DNA of 34,642 nucleotides, taken from Clostridiaceae bacterium DTU059 (GTDB lineage: Bacteria; Bacillota; Clostridia; DSM-8532). The position numbers were made by a program, and so were the translations under genes. Of the stretch, positions 1 through 10,030 are shown in pieces (position 1 is the stretch's first letter; each line of letters opens with the position of its first letter). The stretch lies in NCBI GenBank assembly GCA_001512555.1, contig LFSK01000053.1, forward strand, positions 1-34,642. Direction: 5' to 3'. The notes beneath the pieces were generated by a model, which ran no database searches, was not told where the DNA came from, and was given only the letters and a program-made list of their open reading frames with translations.

Positions 1-166
1 ACTTCCATTTCTACTGGCCAGACTTTTTCAGGCCTGTGGGCATCAAGGTTGACGCTCCAAATTGTATATGATAAGTTATTTCTAACCTGTGGTACGCTCG
101 GCGGGCAGGTTATGCACATATCAACCGTGTCTGTTTCATCTTTTCTTTAGGAGGGCTTTTTTGAAC

Positions 167-1408
167 ATGAGGCCAAGGAAAAGGGCAGCCTTTACGCTCT
201 TGCTGGTGAGCATTTTCATCATGGCTTGCGCAACCACTGCCAGGTGTGAGGAAACCCTGCCAGACAGTACATATCAGGAGACCTATGACGAATTCCAGGT
301 TGATTCCGGTCTTCCGGAGGAAGAGATAGCTGAGCCTGAATACCCCAGAGGAAGGGTAATTGCGGTATTGGATCAAACCCAGGAGGAAACCGAGTTTTCT
401 GGGGGGAACTTCAACACCAGCATTCAGATGCTGGAGGTTCTCATTTTAAACGGCGCCCACACCGGTAAAACAGTTCAGGCACAATATATGCTGAACTACG
501 GCTTCAGCGACAAATATGAATATACGCGCCTGTCCAAGGGAGACGAGGTGCTTCTTTACCTTCAGGAGAATGAGCAGGGTGTTATCGAAATAGCCTATGT
601 GGCAGAGATTGTGAGGGACAAATACCTTCTTTACCTGGTCATCGGATTTATGCTGGCCCTGCTTGCTGTAGGAAGACTCAAAGGATTAAAGGCTATCATT
701 TCCTTGATACTTACTGCGCTGGCCGTTATTTATATACTGATTCCAGCCATACTAAATGGATGGGATCCAGTTAAAATCTCGGTTTTGATGTGTATTTTGA
801 TCATTGCCGTCACCTTGCTGATCATCAGCGGATTCAATAAGAAAACCCTCTCCGCCATTATCGGTACTGCAGGCGGGGTTCTCATCGCAGGGATCATCGC
901 TCTGATTGTGGGATCGGCGGCCAAGCTTACCGGGTTTGGGGATGATGAGTCACAGATGCTCATGTATATACCACAGAACATAACCTTCGATTTCAGAGGT
1001 CTGCTGTTTGCCGGAATCCTTATCGGTACCATGGGAGCTACCATGGACGTGGGGATGTCCATCGCATCGGCGATGCACGAGATTAAGGAGAACAGCCCGA
1101 ATATCAAGACGTCAGCTCTGTTCAAGGCGGGTATGAATGTGGGAAGGGATGCCATGGCCACCATGTCCAACACCTTGATTCTTGCCTATGCCGGCGGCTC
1201 TCTTCACCTGATGCTGCTATTAATGGCCTATGAAACGCCCTTTACGCATATCATAAACTGGGACATGATTGCATCCGAGGTTCTGCGATCCATTGCCGGT
1301 AGTATCGGCATCATCTTTGCCATTCCCATAACTGCTCTGGCTTCGGTGCTGATTGAAAAGTATGAGAAGAAGGATCCCCGCTTTTATGGAAGAAGCTACC
1401 GATACTAA
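167..1408 (+). CDS. YibE/F family multi-pass membrane protein
   Basis: ORF 89..1408; ATG at 167 (MRPRKRAAFTLLL) is preceded by 'aggaggg'. N-terminal signal peptide, soluble domain (RGRVIAVLDQ...), then many TM helices with the YibE/F-like 'GTMGATMDVGMSIASAMHEI...GRDAMATMSNTLILAYAGGSL' block. Confidence 0.85.
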   Translation: MRPRKRAAFTLLLVSIFIMACATTARCEETLPDSTYQETYDEFQVDSGLPEEEIAEPEYPRGRVIAVLDQTQEETEFSGGNFNTSIQMLEVLILNGAHTGKTVQAQYMLNYGFSDKYEYTRLSKGDEVLLYLQENEQGVIEIAYVAEIVRDKYLLYLVIGFMLALLAVGRLKGLKAIISLILTALAVIYILIPAILNGWDPVKISVLMCILIIAVTLLIISGFNKKTLSAIIGTAGGVLIAGIIALIVGSAAKLTGFGDDESQMLMYIPQNITFDFRGLLFAGILIGTMGATMDVGMSIASAMHEIKENSPNIKTSALFKAGMNVGRDAMATMSNTLILAYAGGSLHLMLLLMAYETPFTHIINWDMIASEVLRSIAGSIGIIFAIPITALASVLIEKYEKKDPRFYGRSYRY

Positions 1409-1484
1409 GCCCGGGTTATGCTGCCCGGCATGCATAGAATAGAAGGTTGATCCAAAACCGTGTATTTTGTTTTCGGTGGGAGTG

Positions 1485-2693
1485 ATGGCTATGATCGGCC
1501 TCGCACTTGAGGGTGGGGGAGCCAGGGGTGCTTTCCACATGGGTGTCATAAAGGCCTTTCTTGAGGAAGGCTATGAGATTGGCGGCGTTACAGGTACTTC
1601 TATAGGAGCCCTTAACGGTGCCATTCTGGTTCAGGGATCCTTCGAGGAGGGTTACAGAACCTGGGAGAACCTTACCCCATCCGAGTTGTTTGATATAGAT
1701 GATGAGGAATATCAGCGGCTTGTCAACCGTAGTTTAGATAAAAAAGCCGCCCTTCAGCTTGCTGCCAGGATCAGCAGGATTATCAAAAACAGAGGTGTGG
1801 ATACCAGCAAACTGAAGCAGTTCTTGCAGGGCCTTATCCATGAAGAAAAAATCCGCCAATCACCGATGGATTTTGGTCTGGTCACCATCTCCTTAACCGG
1901 GTTGAAACCCCTGGAGCTTTATAAGGAAGATATTCCAGAAGGGAAGATGATTGACTACCTTATCGCCAGTGCCAACTTTCCAGGGTTTAAGCTCAAGGAG
2001 ATAGAGGATAATTATTATATCGACGGAGGGCTGTATGATAACTGCCCCATCAATCTTCTCGCCCGAAAAGGGTATGAGGAGATTTATGCCATCCGAACGC
2101 TGGGACCAGGGTTTTTTAGGGAAGCTAAGTACCCCGGGGTCAAGGTTACCCACATACTGCCTTCTGAAAATCTGGGCAAGATCTTTGATTTCAGTCAGGA
2201 TCTGATCAGGCGTAATTTGAAAATGGGGTATTATGACGGCTTAAGGATCATCAGGGGGCTCAAGGGCATCAAGTACTGTATCAAGCCTGTGAAGGAAGAA
2301 CTGATACTTCGTGCCCTCTACCGGCTAACCGATCAGCAGGTCAACCATCTTGGCAGGCTTTTTGGACTAGGTCAGGCCGAATCCGGATGTATGCTGACTG
2401 ATAAGATAATGCCTGAAATAGGCAGCACGCTGAGGTTAAAGAAAGAAGCAGATCTACAGGACATCTTTGTAGGTCTGTTGGAACGGTTGGCGGAAGAGCA
2501 GGGGATAAATAAGTATCAAATCTACGAGATGAACGATTTTCTCACAGCCATCAGGGCAGGGAAGATGCCGGAAACGCCAGATGCCTTAAGTATTACCACT
2601 TCCATAAAAAACATAATAATAGAGAGTCTGTCAAGCAGGCACAGACTTTTAAGGGCAGGACAGATTATAGCCGAAAGTATAAAGTCGGTTTAG
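1485..2693 (+). CDS. Patatin-like phospholipase family protein
   Basis: N-terminus 'GLALEGGGARGAFHMGVIKAF' (oxyanion loop GGGARG), 'GTSIGALNG' (GXSXG nucleophile) and 'DGGLYDNCPI' (DGG catalytic Asp). Start may be 1485 or 1491. Confidence 0.9.
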   Translation: MAMIGLALEGGGARGAFHMGVIKAFLEEGYEIGGVTGTSIGALNGAILVQGSFEEGYRTWENLTPSELFDIDDEEYQRLVNRSLDKKAALQLAARISRIIKNRGVDTSKLKQFLQGLIHEEKIRQSPMDFGLVTISLTGLKPLELYKEDIPEGKMIDYLIASANFPGFKLKEIEDNYYIDGGLYDNCPINLLARKGYEEIYAIRTLGPGFFREAKYPGVKVTHILPSENLGKIFDFSQDLIRRNLKMGYYDGLRIIRGLKGIKYCIKPVKEELILRALYRLTDQQVNHLGRLFGLGQAESGCMLTDKIMPEIGSTLRLKKEADLQDIFVGLLERLAEEQGINKYQIYEMNDFLTAIRAGKMPETPDALSITTSIKNIIIESLSSRHRLLRAGQIIAESIKSV

Positions 2694-2708
2694 ACTGCAA
2701 TAAAATTA

Positions 2709-2754
2709 GGGACAATAAAAGAAACAGGGGGTTCAAGCCTGTTTTTATTGTCCC
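2709..2754. terminator. Hairpin, probable bidirectional terminator after the patatin gene
   Basis: gggacaataaaa (2709-2720) pairs perfectly with ttttattgtccc (2743-2754), with an inner acagg/cctgt extension. Confidence 0.5.
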
Positions 2755-2825
2755 ATCCATCTCCGGCCATTCACGACAGTACATAAGGATATCCAAATCA
2801 CTGGATTGGTTGAGGAGAGTGCAGC

Positions 2826-4127
2826 TTGTTTACCGATATACTGTTCCTTATTATCCTGATATTTGTTAATGCGTTCTTTGCCGCATCTGAAATCGCTCTG
2901 ATTTCCCTAAATGACAGCAAGATAAGGCATATGGCCGAAGGCGGCAATAAAAAGGCTGAATTGCTCCACAAGCTGATAATGGAGCCAAGCCGGTTCCTCG
3001 CCACCATTCAAATTGGGATTACTCTGGCGGGTTTTCTTGCCAGCGCCTTTGCTGCTGAGAAGTTTTCGGGCGGGCTTGTAAGCCTTATCCAAAGTACGGG
3101 TGTTGACATAGATGAAGGTGTTATAAAAACCATTTCCCTTGTTTTGATCACTCTCATCCTGTCCTATTTTACACTGGTCCTGGGAGAACTGGTTCCAAAA
3201 AGGCTGGCCATGAAGAAGACCGAGTCCGTATCCATGTTGGCTGCCCGGCCTCTTACCTTCCTGTCTGCCATCACGTCACCCTTTGTAAAACTTCTTACCC
3301 TGTCCACCAATTTCTTTGTAAGGCTTTTCGGTGTTGACCCCAGCCAGGGTGATGAAGAGGTCACTGAGGAGGAAATCCGCATGATGGTCGATGTGGGTGA
3401 GGAAAAGGGTGCTATTCACGGTACTGAAAGGGAGATGATCATTAATATCTTTGATTTCAACAATAAGACTGCCGATGAGATCATGACGCACCGGACCGAT
3501 ATTGTGGCGCTTCCCGTCAGTGCCGGATATGAAGAGATAATGGAGTTGATCAGGAAGGAAAAATACACAAGATTTCCTGTTTATGAAGAGAGCATGGATA
3601 ATATTGTGGGAATTCTCCATGTAAAGGATTTGCTGAGGTTCCTGGATGGACATGAGCAAAAGGGGGAGTTTGACCTGGAAAAGATAATCCGCCATCCCTT
3701 TTTTGTTCCACAGTCAAAAAAAGCCGATGCCCTGTTCCGGGAACTACAGAAAAACAAGACCCATATGGCCATCATCATTGATGAGTATGGCGGTACTGCC
3801 GGTATTGTAACCATTGAGGATCTGATGGAGGAAATTGTCGGCAATATCCTTGATGAATATGATGAGGACGAACAGGAGATTGAGAAGCTTGATGATGCCA
3901 CTTACATCATCAGCGGACAAGCCAGCCTGGATATGGTCAGTGACCTGTTGGATGCAGAGCTGCCGGTGGATGAATATTTTACGTTAAGCGGATTCGTTAT
4001 CGGCCAGATGGGGAGGATTCCCAGGGATGACGAAAGGCCGGAGATCGAATTCAACGGTGTGCTGTTCAAGGTCATCCAGGTGGAAGAAAAAAGAATTGAA
4101 AAGGTCAAGGTCTGCAGAACGGACTAA
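2826..4127 (+). CDS. HlyC/CorC (CNNM) family transporter with CBS pair and transporter-associated domain
   Basis: TTG start with 'gaggagag' upstream. CNNM TM domain (AFFAASEIALISLNDSKIR), CBS pair (MTHRTDIVALP...GILHVKDLL) and C-terminal 'AIIIDEYGGTAGIVTIEDLMEEIVGNILDEYDEDE' hallmark. Confidence 0.92.
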   Translation: MFTDILFLIILIFVNAFFAASEIALISLNDSKIRHMAEGGNKKAELLHKLIMEPSRFLATIQIGITLAGFLASAFAAEKFSGGLVSLIQSTGVDIDEGVIKTISLVLITLILSYFTLVLGELVPKRLAMKKTESVSMLAARPLTFLSAITSPFVKLLTLSTNFFVRLFGVDPSQGDEEVTEEEIRMMVDVGEEKGAIHGTEREMIINIFDFNNKTADEIMTHRTDIVALPVSAGYEEIMELIRKEKYTRFPVYEESMDNIVGILHVKDLLRFLDGHEQKGEFDLEKIIRHPFFVPQSKKADALFRELQKNKTHMAIIIDEYGGTAGIVTIEDLMEEIVGNILDEYDEDEQEIEKLDDATYIISGQASLDMVSDLLDAELPVDEYFTLSGFVIGQMGRIPRDDERPEIEFNGVLFKVIQVEEKRIEKVKVCRTD

Positions 4128-4241
4128 AACTATCGGTTTATTTAAATAATGGGATTTGATGCTCAGGTCATGAGATTTCTCACAGTAAATACCGGCCTGA
4201 ACATCAAATCCTTCACACATAGGCGCCGAAAAGTTGAAAAA

Positions 4242-4673
4242 CTACATCATTTCAGGCCTAGAGGGAGAAGAGATATCAGCCAGAGTGGAGGAAATCTCCA
4301 CATCCTGCTTAGCGCTGGTAGCCACATCGCCTAGAGCTACAATACCCACCAGCTGATTGTTTTCCACCACAGGAATCCTTCTGATCTTTTTCTCTGACAT
4401 GATACCGAAGACATCCCTTATCTCGGTCTCAGGGCCAACCGATGTCACTTCGCTGGTCATAACATCCCTCACAGGTGTCTGATGAGGATCCTTTCCATGA
4501 GCAATATTTCTTACAATGATATCTCTGTCGGTAACTATGCCGATGATACCGTTTTCATCACAAACAGGAACAGAACCCACATTGTGCTTCTGCATGAGCT
4601 GTGCCGCCTCCACCACAGTGGAGGCAGGGTTTATATAGGCAACGTTCCTGGTCATGATATCCTTTACTTTCAT
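4242..4673 (-). CDS. CBS-domain-pair protein
   Basis: MKVKDIMTRNVAYINPASTVVEAAQLMQKHNVGSVPVCDENGIIGIVTDRDIIVR...VRDVMTSEVTSVGPETEIRDVFGIMSEKKIRRIPVVENNQLVGIVALGDVA. ATG at 4673 has 'ggaaggga' upstream; the track ORF starts at a GTG at 4694. Confidence 0.88.
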   Translation of the reverse strand: MKVKDIMTRNVAYINPASTVVEAAQLMQKHNVGSVPVCDENGIIGIVTDRDIIVRNIAHGKDPHQTPVRDVMTSEVTSVGPETEIRDVFGIMSEKKIRRIPVVENNQLVGIVALGDVATSAKQDVEISSTLADISSPSRPEMM

Positions 4674-4775
4674 GATCCCACATCCCTTCCGCACAATTAT
4701 TCATTCTCTATTCTTCCCTCATGAAAAATAATAAGTACAGAGAATTATTGGATTTATGACTCTGTCTATGCAGGC

Positions 4776-4802
4776 AAAAGAAAACCAGCATTGGTATGCT
4801 GG
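4776..4802 (-). terminator. Intrinsic terminator of the minus-strand hydrolase gene
   Basis: On the minus strand: CCAGCAT-acca-ATGCTGG followed by TTTTCTTTT. Confidence 0.65.
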
Positions 4803-4874
4803 AAGAAAAATTCATTGTTAAGGGATTTTGTGGGAAAATTTATCGCAAGGAGGGATCCTTTCATTTGATCAATA

Positions 4875-6245
4875 TCAGGATCCCAATACCCAGGAGACTA
4901 TGTCCTCAATCACTTGATCGTCAACCTTTCCCGGGATGTTGTATTCCTGAGGATCTGGTGTGCCTTCCCCATGAATCATCAAATGGTTCAGCCCTTTATA
5001 GGATTTGAAAGTGACATCACTCTTCTGCCCAAGGGAGTCCTTCCATAGTTCAAATTCCTCCATGGTGACCTGGTAGTCCCTTTCGCCCTGCAGGACGAGC
5101 AAGGGTTTTTCGATGGCCTTTGCCGCCTCTGCCGGATTGTAATCCATAAGATCCAGCCAGTAGGAGGCCGGGGTACCGAACAACTGCTCGGGAGGGGTAT
5201 CTGAACCGGGTTCAAGGGCTTTTATGTTATCCCTCATGGCCTTATAGGCTTCCAGCATCTGATTCTCCTGGTCGGTTGCGGTTCCATCCAAATCGTTGAG
5301 ATACTCGATCTGTTTTACCATCAAATCCTCCAGGGGTGAAACAGGACCGGCCATAATGATATAACCAGCCGCACTGGGCGTTAATTCGGCTATCCGGGGG
5401 ATCAGCATGCCTCCAAGGCTGTGTCCGAGAATATAGATATTCTCCTGATCAATACTGTTGTTATCCTTTAAAAACTCGGCTGCCAGAACCGCATCTTCCA
5501 CCGTCTCATCGTATACTGTGATGTCGGTCAGGGCGGACATCTTCTGTTGGTGGGCATATGTTCTTTTGTCGTAGCGAAGGGTGGCAATTCCCTTTTGGGC
5601 AAGATCCAGGGCAATGTCCCTGAAGGGTTTATTCGGTCCTACTGTTTCATCCCTGTCGTTTGGCCCTGAACCATGAACCAGAACAATGGCCGGGAACGGA
5701 CCATCACCTGCAGGCTTGGTCAGGGTTCCGGGAAGCTCCCAGCCGCTTTTGCCAAAGGTTATTTCTGTTTCTGTAATGCCTTCAGGGGTTTCAGCCGGTG
5801 TGGCACCGTCCGGGTCGGGGGCAAAATTGAGCCCGGCCACCAGTTTTTCTGCATTAAAAACCACGTTGATATATAGCTTAGCCTTCTCAAAGGAGGTTTT
5901 AACCGAGATTATGTCATATTCCTGATACTGAGACGCCAGCGTTCCCGTAATTTCAGAGAATTCGCCATAGACGCTTATGAGAGGGTTCCATATTTGGTCC
6001 TTTATAAACTTCCCGTCGCTTATTACGGCTTTCATTTCCGGTGAGAAGGGATAGTACGAGACCACTTTGTCAAACTCTCCGGCTGCCATATCGGAAACCA
6101 AGCTCACCGCCATATCTTCTATGCTCATTTCATCCTGCCCGGGTGATACCGGTGCGGGTGTTGTTGTTTCCTCAGGGGCTTTCCCACCGCCACAGCCTGT
6201 CAGAATAAGCAGGACTGCCAGGATACTAACCAAATATCTTTTCAT
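4875..6245 (-). CDS. Lipoprotein alpha/beta hydrolase with DUF3887-like N-terminal domain
   Basis: Lipobox 'LLILTGCGGG'. N-terminal domain 'MAAGEFDKVVSYY...YGEFSEITG' resembles DUF3887. Hydrolase core: 'AIVLVHGSGPNDRDE', 'GHSLGG' nucleophile elbow, 'PLLVLQGERDYQV', catalytic 'GLNHLM'. Confidence 0.85.
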   Translation of the reverse strand: MKRYLVSILAVLLILTGCGGGKAPEETTTPAPVSPGQDEMSIEDMAVSLVSDMAAGEFDKVVSYYPFSPEMKAVISDGKFIKDQIWNPLISVYGEFSEITGTLASQYQEYDIISVKTSFEKAKLYINVVFNAEKLVAGLNFAPDPDGATPAETPEGITETEITFGKSGWELPGTLTKPAGDGPFPAIVLVHGSGPNDRDETVGPNKPFRDIALDLAQKGIATLRYDKRTYAHQQKMSALTDITVYDETVEDAVLAAEFLKDNNSIDQENIYILGHSLGGMLIPRIAELTPSAAGYIIMAGPVSPLEDLMVKQIEYLNDLDGTATDQENQMLEAYKAMRDNIKALEPGSDTPPEQLFGTPASYWLDLMDYNPAEAAKAIEKPLLVLQGERDYQVTMEEFELWKDSLGQKSDVTFKSYKGLNHLMIHGEGTPDPQEYNIPGKVDDQVIEDIVSWVLGS

Positions 6246-6554
6246 TCATCGTCCTCCATTTATATGATACCAATTGCAACTTACATCCCAGACCCAGAAC
6301 GACATTGCAAGTCCGGTGAAGCTGGGCGTGAAAGTCTCAGCATGGTCGCTTCCCTCCCGGAAATGGCACAAATAAAGATCCCATGGTTATTATAAAGCAT
6401 TGCCGGTTTGGTATACAACCCAGGCTGAACAGCTTTAGGCGATTTCATTATAGCTGGTGCCGGGTGTCTTATCTTGCCTTCATTTTTGATGTATGAAATA
6501 ATGGTGTAAGAGCCGAACCGCGGGTTTGGAATGTTCTTTTGACAGGGGTTAACT

Positions 6555-9500
6555 ATGAGTCTTAGACTGATCTATGGTCGGGCTGGAAGCGGGAAAACCC
6601 GATTCTGCCTTGAAGAGATTAAAAACAGGATTAATCAAAACTCCGGAAACCAATTGGTTTTCCTTGTGCCGGAACAGTTTAGCTTTCAAGCGGAGAGGGA
6701 TCTGATTTCCATCCTAGAGGCAGGAGGCATTATAAAAACCGAGGTTCTGAGCTTCCGCCGCATGGCCTTCAGAATCTTCAATCAATTGGGTGGCATCACC
6801 TATCCCCATATTCATCCTGCTGGAAAGTGCATGTTGATCTACCGCATCCTTGACAGGATGGGGGACAGATTTAAAGTCTTCTCGAAAGCCTATGAACGGG
6901 AGGGTTTTGTCAATACTGTGACCACCCTCATAACCGAGTTCAAGCGCTATAATGTAACTCCCGAGCACCTTAAAGAGGCCAGTGAACAGCTGGGGACGGA
7001 TCATCCCCTGACAGAGAAGCTCTTCGAACTCCACCTTATCTATGAAGAGTTCGAAAAAGCCCTATCTCTTCGTTATAGAGACTCGGACGACGATCTTACC
7101 CTTGCTGCACGCAAGCTTGAAGCCTCCTCCCTGTATAGCGGATCCGAGATATGGATCGATGGATTTGCCAGCTTCACATCGCAGGAGTATCTGCTGATCG
7201 AATCCCTGCTGAAAAAGGCCAGGAGGGTTAATATCAGTCTTTGTACCGACAGTATCGAGGTTGGTAAAAACGATGACGAACTTGATGTTTTCCGCAAGGT
7301 TAAACATGCCTGCCGCAAGCTTTACAAAATGGCGAAAGACAATAACATTGCCATAGAAGAGGCAGTCAACCTGAACCACGAACCACTGCCACGCTTCAGA
7401 TCAAGCCCCGAACTGGCTCATCTGGAAAAGAACCTGAATGCATGGCCATATCAGGTTTATGGGCAAAAGACCAGGGATATCTTTATCTTTTCCTCAGCAA
7501 ATCTCTTTTCAGAGGTGGAGGCTGCTGCAAGGGATATTCTCCGGCTCTGCCGTGATGAGGGGATGAGGTACAGGGATATTGCAGTGATTACCAGAGATCT
7601 TGAGGGGTACTCGGATATCGTGGAGGTTGTGTTTAAAGAATATGAGATCCCATATTTCATAGACCGTAAGGTGGATATTTCCAACCATCCCCTGGTACGG
7701 CTTGTCCTTGCCATGATGGATATTTTTATTGATAACTGGTCCTATGAGGCTGTATTCCGGTATTTGAAGACGGGACTGACAGGTATCCCTCAGAATATGA
7801 TAGATACCCTCGAAAATTATGTTCTTGCCTGTGGTATCAGAGGAAGCCGCTGGACCAGTGATGAAGACTGGCGGATGTCTCCCGGAATGGTTCAGGACGA
7901 AAAATCCCTTGAGGCTTACAGCGAGCATCTCAAAACCATCAATTACATACGTAAAAAAGTGATAGTGCCGCTGATGGAATTCAGGAAAAAGACCCTGGGG
8001 CGGAACAAGGCCTCTGATTTCTGTGCCGCCTTATATGATTTCCTCTGCGGGTTGGATGTGCCTAAGGCCATTGAGACAAGCATTGAGGACTTCAAAAAGA
8101 AGGGCGATTTGTACAGAGCCGACCAATACTCGCAGGTCTGGAACATCCTGATGGAGGTATTCGACCAGATTGTGGAGGTCATGGGGGATGAGACCTTCGG
8201 GCTTGAGCGGTTCAGTAAGATCTTGAGGATCGGACTTGGCGAATACAGGATAGGATTGGTTCCTCCATCCCTTGATCAGGTCATAGTAGGGAGCGCGGAG
8301 CGGTTCAGAAGCCATGAGATTAAGGCCATGATCCTGTTGGGAGCCAATGACGGCGTTTTCCCGTCCACAGCCATATCGGAGGGTGTTCTTTCGGATCAGG
8401 ACAGAGCCGCTCTTACCAATATCGGTCTTGAGCTTGCCAGTGATACAAGAACACAGGCCTTCGACGAGCAGTTTTTAGTCTACCGTGCCCTTACAACTGC
8501 CGAAAAATACATGAGGATCAGCTGGGCTATTGGTGACCAGGAAGGCAGAACCCTGAGGCCTTCCACGCTGGTTTCCCGGCTTAAAAAGCTTTTCCCTGCG
8601 ATCAGCCAGGGAAGCGATATCATACCTTCAGACTCCCTTGAAGAAGAGATGAGCCTGATAACCGGAAAGAATCCAACCTTCAGACATATGGTATCAGCCC
8701 TACGGAAACAAATGGACGGCGAAAGGGTTCAGCCACTCTGGAAAAGGGTATATGGCTGGTACGCCTCAAGAGGCGAATGGAAGCAAAGATGTGAATCGGC
8801 TCTTGAATCCATGAGCTACAGAAATATGGCACAACAGGTGAGTCATGAAAATGTTCGCTCTTTATACGGTTATCCGGCGGTATACAGTGTATCCAGGCTG
8901 GAGAAATATACATCCTGTCCCTTCTCCTTTTACGTTCAGTATGGATTGGGTGCAAAGGAAAGAAAGGTCTATCGCCTTAGCCCACCGGATATAGGTACTT
9001 TCATGCATGCCGTCATCGAGCGGTTTTCAAGGCTCATTGAGAGGCAGCATCTGTCCTGGAGGGAGATAAGCCGTGAACAATGCCAGGATATGGTCTCAAA
9101 GATTGTTGATGATATGCTGAGCAGAATGAAGGGCTCGGGAATGGCGGCATCCAAAAGATATATCATCCTCGCAGCAAGACTAAAGCGTGTTGTTGAAAGG
9201 GCGGTCTGGGTAATTGCAGAGCATATACGCCTGGGCGATTTCAACCCGGTGGATTATGAGGTTGGCTTTGGTGAGGGGGAGAAATATCCGTCCATTGTTC
9301 TGGAACTGAAGTCAGGCGAAAAGATATACCTGCAGGGAAGGATTGACAGGGTGGATGAACTTGAGACGCCGGAAGGAAAATACCTGAGAATCATTGATTA
9401 CAAATCAGGGTTCAAGGATTTCAGGCTTTCTGATGTTTACTACGGTCTACAGATTCAGTTGATTACCTATCTCAATGCCCTTTGGGAGTCCGGCGAAAGG

Positions 9501-10007
9501 TATGAGGGGGATGACACCGGCAGTAAGCCCTGCCACCCTGCCGGGATGCTTTATTTTAAGATCGACGATCCCATCATCAGGAGTAATTCACGGATATCTG
9601 AAGAAGAGATTGAGAAATCCATCCAGAAGCAGCTTAAAATGAGGGGGCTGCTCCTGGCCGATGTCAGGCTTATCAAAAAGATGGACAATAACATTAACGG
9701 CACTTCCACGATCATCCCCGCCACGATAAACAAAGGGGACGTTCTCGGAAAGAATACGTCGGGAGCCACAAAGGAACAGTTTGTACAGCTTAAGAAACAT
9801 GTTAAGAAGCTCATGGCAGCTATTTGTGAGGAGATAATGAAGGGGAACGTGTCTATAAGCCCATATAAGAAAAATAAAAGCACCCCGTGCACCTATTGCG
9901 GTTTCAAGTCAATATGCCAGTTTGATGCGGCTATGAAGGATAATCGGTATAGGATTTTACAGGACAGGAGCGACGATGAAATCTGGAGCCTGATGGGTCA
10001 GGAGTGA
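6555..10007 (+). CDS. addB: ATP-dependent helicase/deoxyribonuclease subunit B (AddB)
   Basis: 1150 aa. N-terminal 'MSLRLIYGRAGSGKTRFCLEEI', nuclease motif 'YLRIIDYKSG', Fe-S cysteines 'YTSCPFSFYVQYG' and 'TPCTYCGFKSICQFD'. Directly upstream of addA. Confidence 0.95.
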   Translation: MSLRLIYGRAGSGKTRFCLEEIKNRINQNSGNQLVFLVPEQFSFQAERDLISILEAGGIIKTEVLSFRRMAFRIFNQLGGITYPHIHPAGKCMLIYRILDRMGDRFKVFSKAYEREGFVNTVTTLITEFKRYNVTPEHLKEASEQLGTDHPLTEKLFELHLIYEEFEKALSLRYRDSDDDLTLAARKLEASSLYSGSEIWIDGFASFTSQEYLLIESLLKKARRVNISLCTDSIEVGKNDDELDVFRKVKHACRKLYKMAKDNNIAIEEAVNLNHEPLPRFRSSPELAHLEKNLNAWPYQVYGQKTRDIFIFSSANLFSEVEAAARDILRLCRDEGMRYRDIAVITRDLEGYSDIVEVVFKEYEIPYFIDRKVDISNHPLVRLVLAMMDIFIDNWSYEAVFRYLKTGLTGIPQNMIDTLENYVLACGIRGSRWTSDEDWRMSPGMVQDEKSLEAYSEHLKTINYIRKKVIVPLMEFRKKTLGRNKASDFCAALYDFLCGLDVPKAIETSIEDFKKKGDLYRADQYSQVWNILMEVFDQIVEVMGDETFGLERFSKILRIGLGEYRIGLVPPSLDQVIVGSAERFRSHEIKAMILLGANDGVFPSTAISEGVLSDQDRAALTNIGLELASDTRTQAFDEQFLVYRALTTAEKYMRISWAIGDQEGRTLRPSTLVSRLKKLFPAISQGSDIIPSDSLEEEMSLITGKNPTFRHMVSALRKQMDGERVQPLWKRVYGWYASRGEWKQRCESALESMSYRNMAQQVSHENVRSLYGYPAVYSVSRLEKYTSCPFSFYVQYGLGAKERKVYRLSPPDIGTFMHAVIERFSRLIERQHLSWREISREQCQDMVSKIVDDMLSRMKGSGMAASKRYIILAARLKRVVERAVWVIAEHIRLGDFNPVDYEVGFGEGEKYPSIVLELKSGEKIYLQGRIDRVDELETPEGKYLRIIDYKSGFKDFRLSDVYYGLQIQLITYLNALWESGERYEGDDTGSKPCHPAGMLYFKIDDPIIRSNSRISEEEIEKSIQKQLKMRGLLLADVRLIKKMDNNINGTSTIIPATINKGDVLGKNTSGATKEQFVQLKKHVKKLMAAICEEIMKGNVSISPYKKNKSTPCTYCGFKSICQFDAAMKDNRYRILQDRSDDEIWSLMGQE

Positions 10008-10030
10008 CTGATCGGCGGAGGTACTGGTTT

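Noticed and set aside
4149-4334. 61-aa plus-strand ORF 4149..4334
   Set aside because: Overlaps the inverted repeat and the 3' end of the CBS gene on the other strand; no protein-like features.
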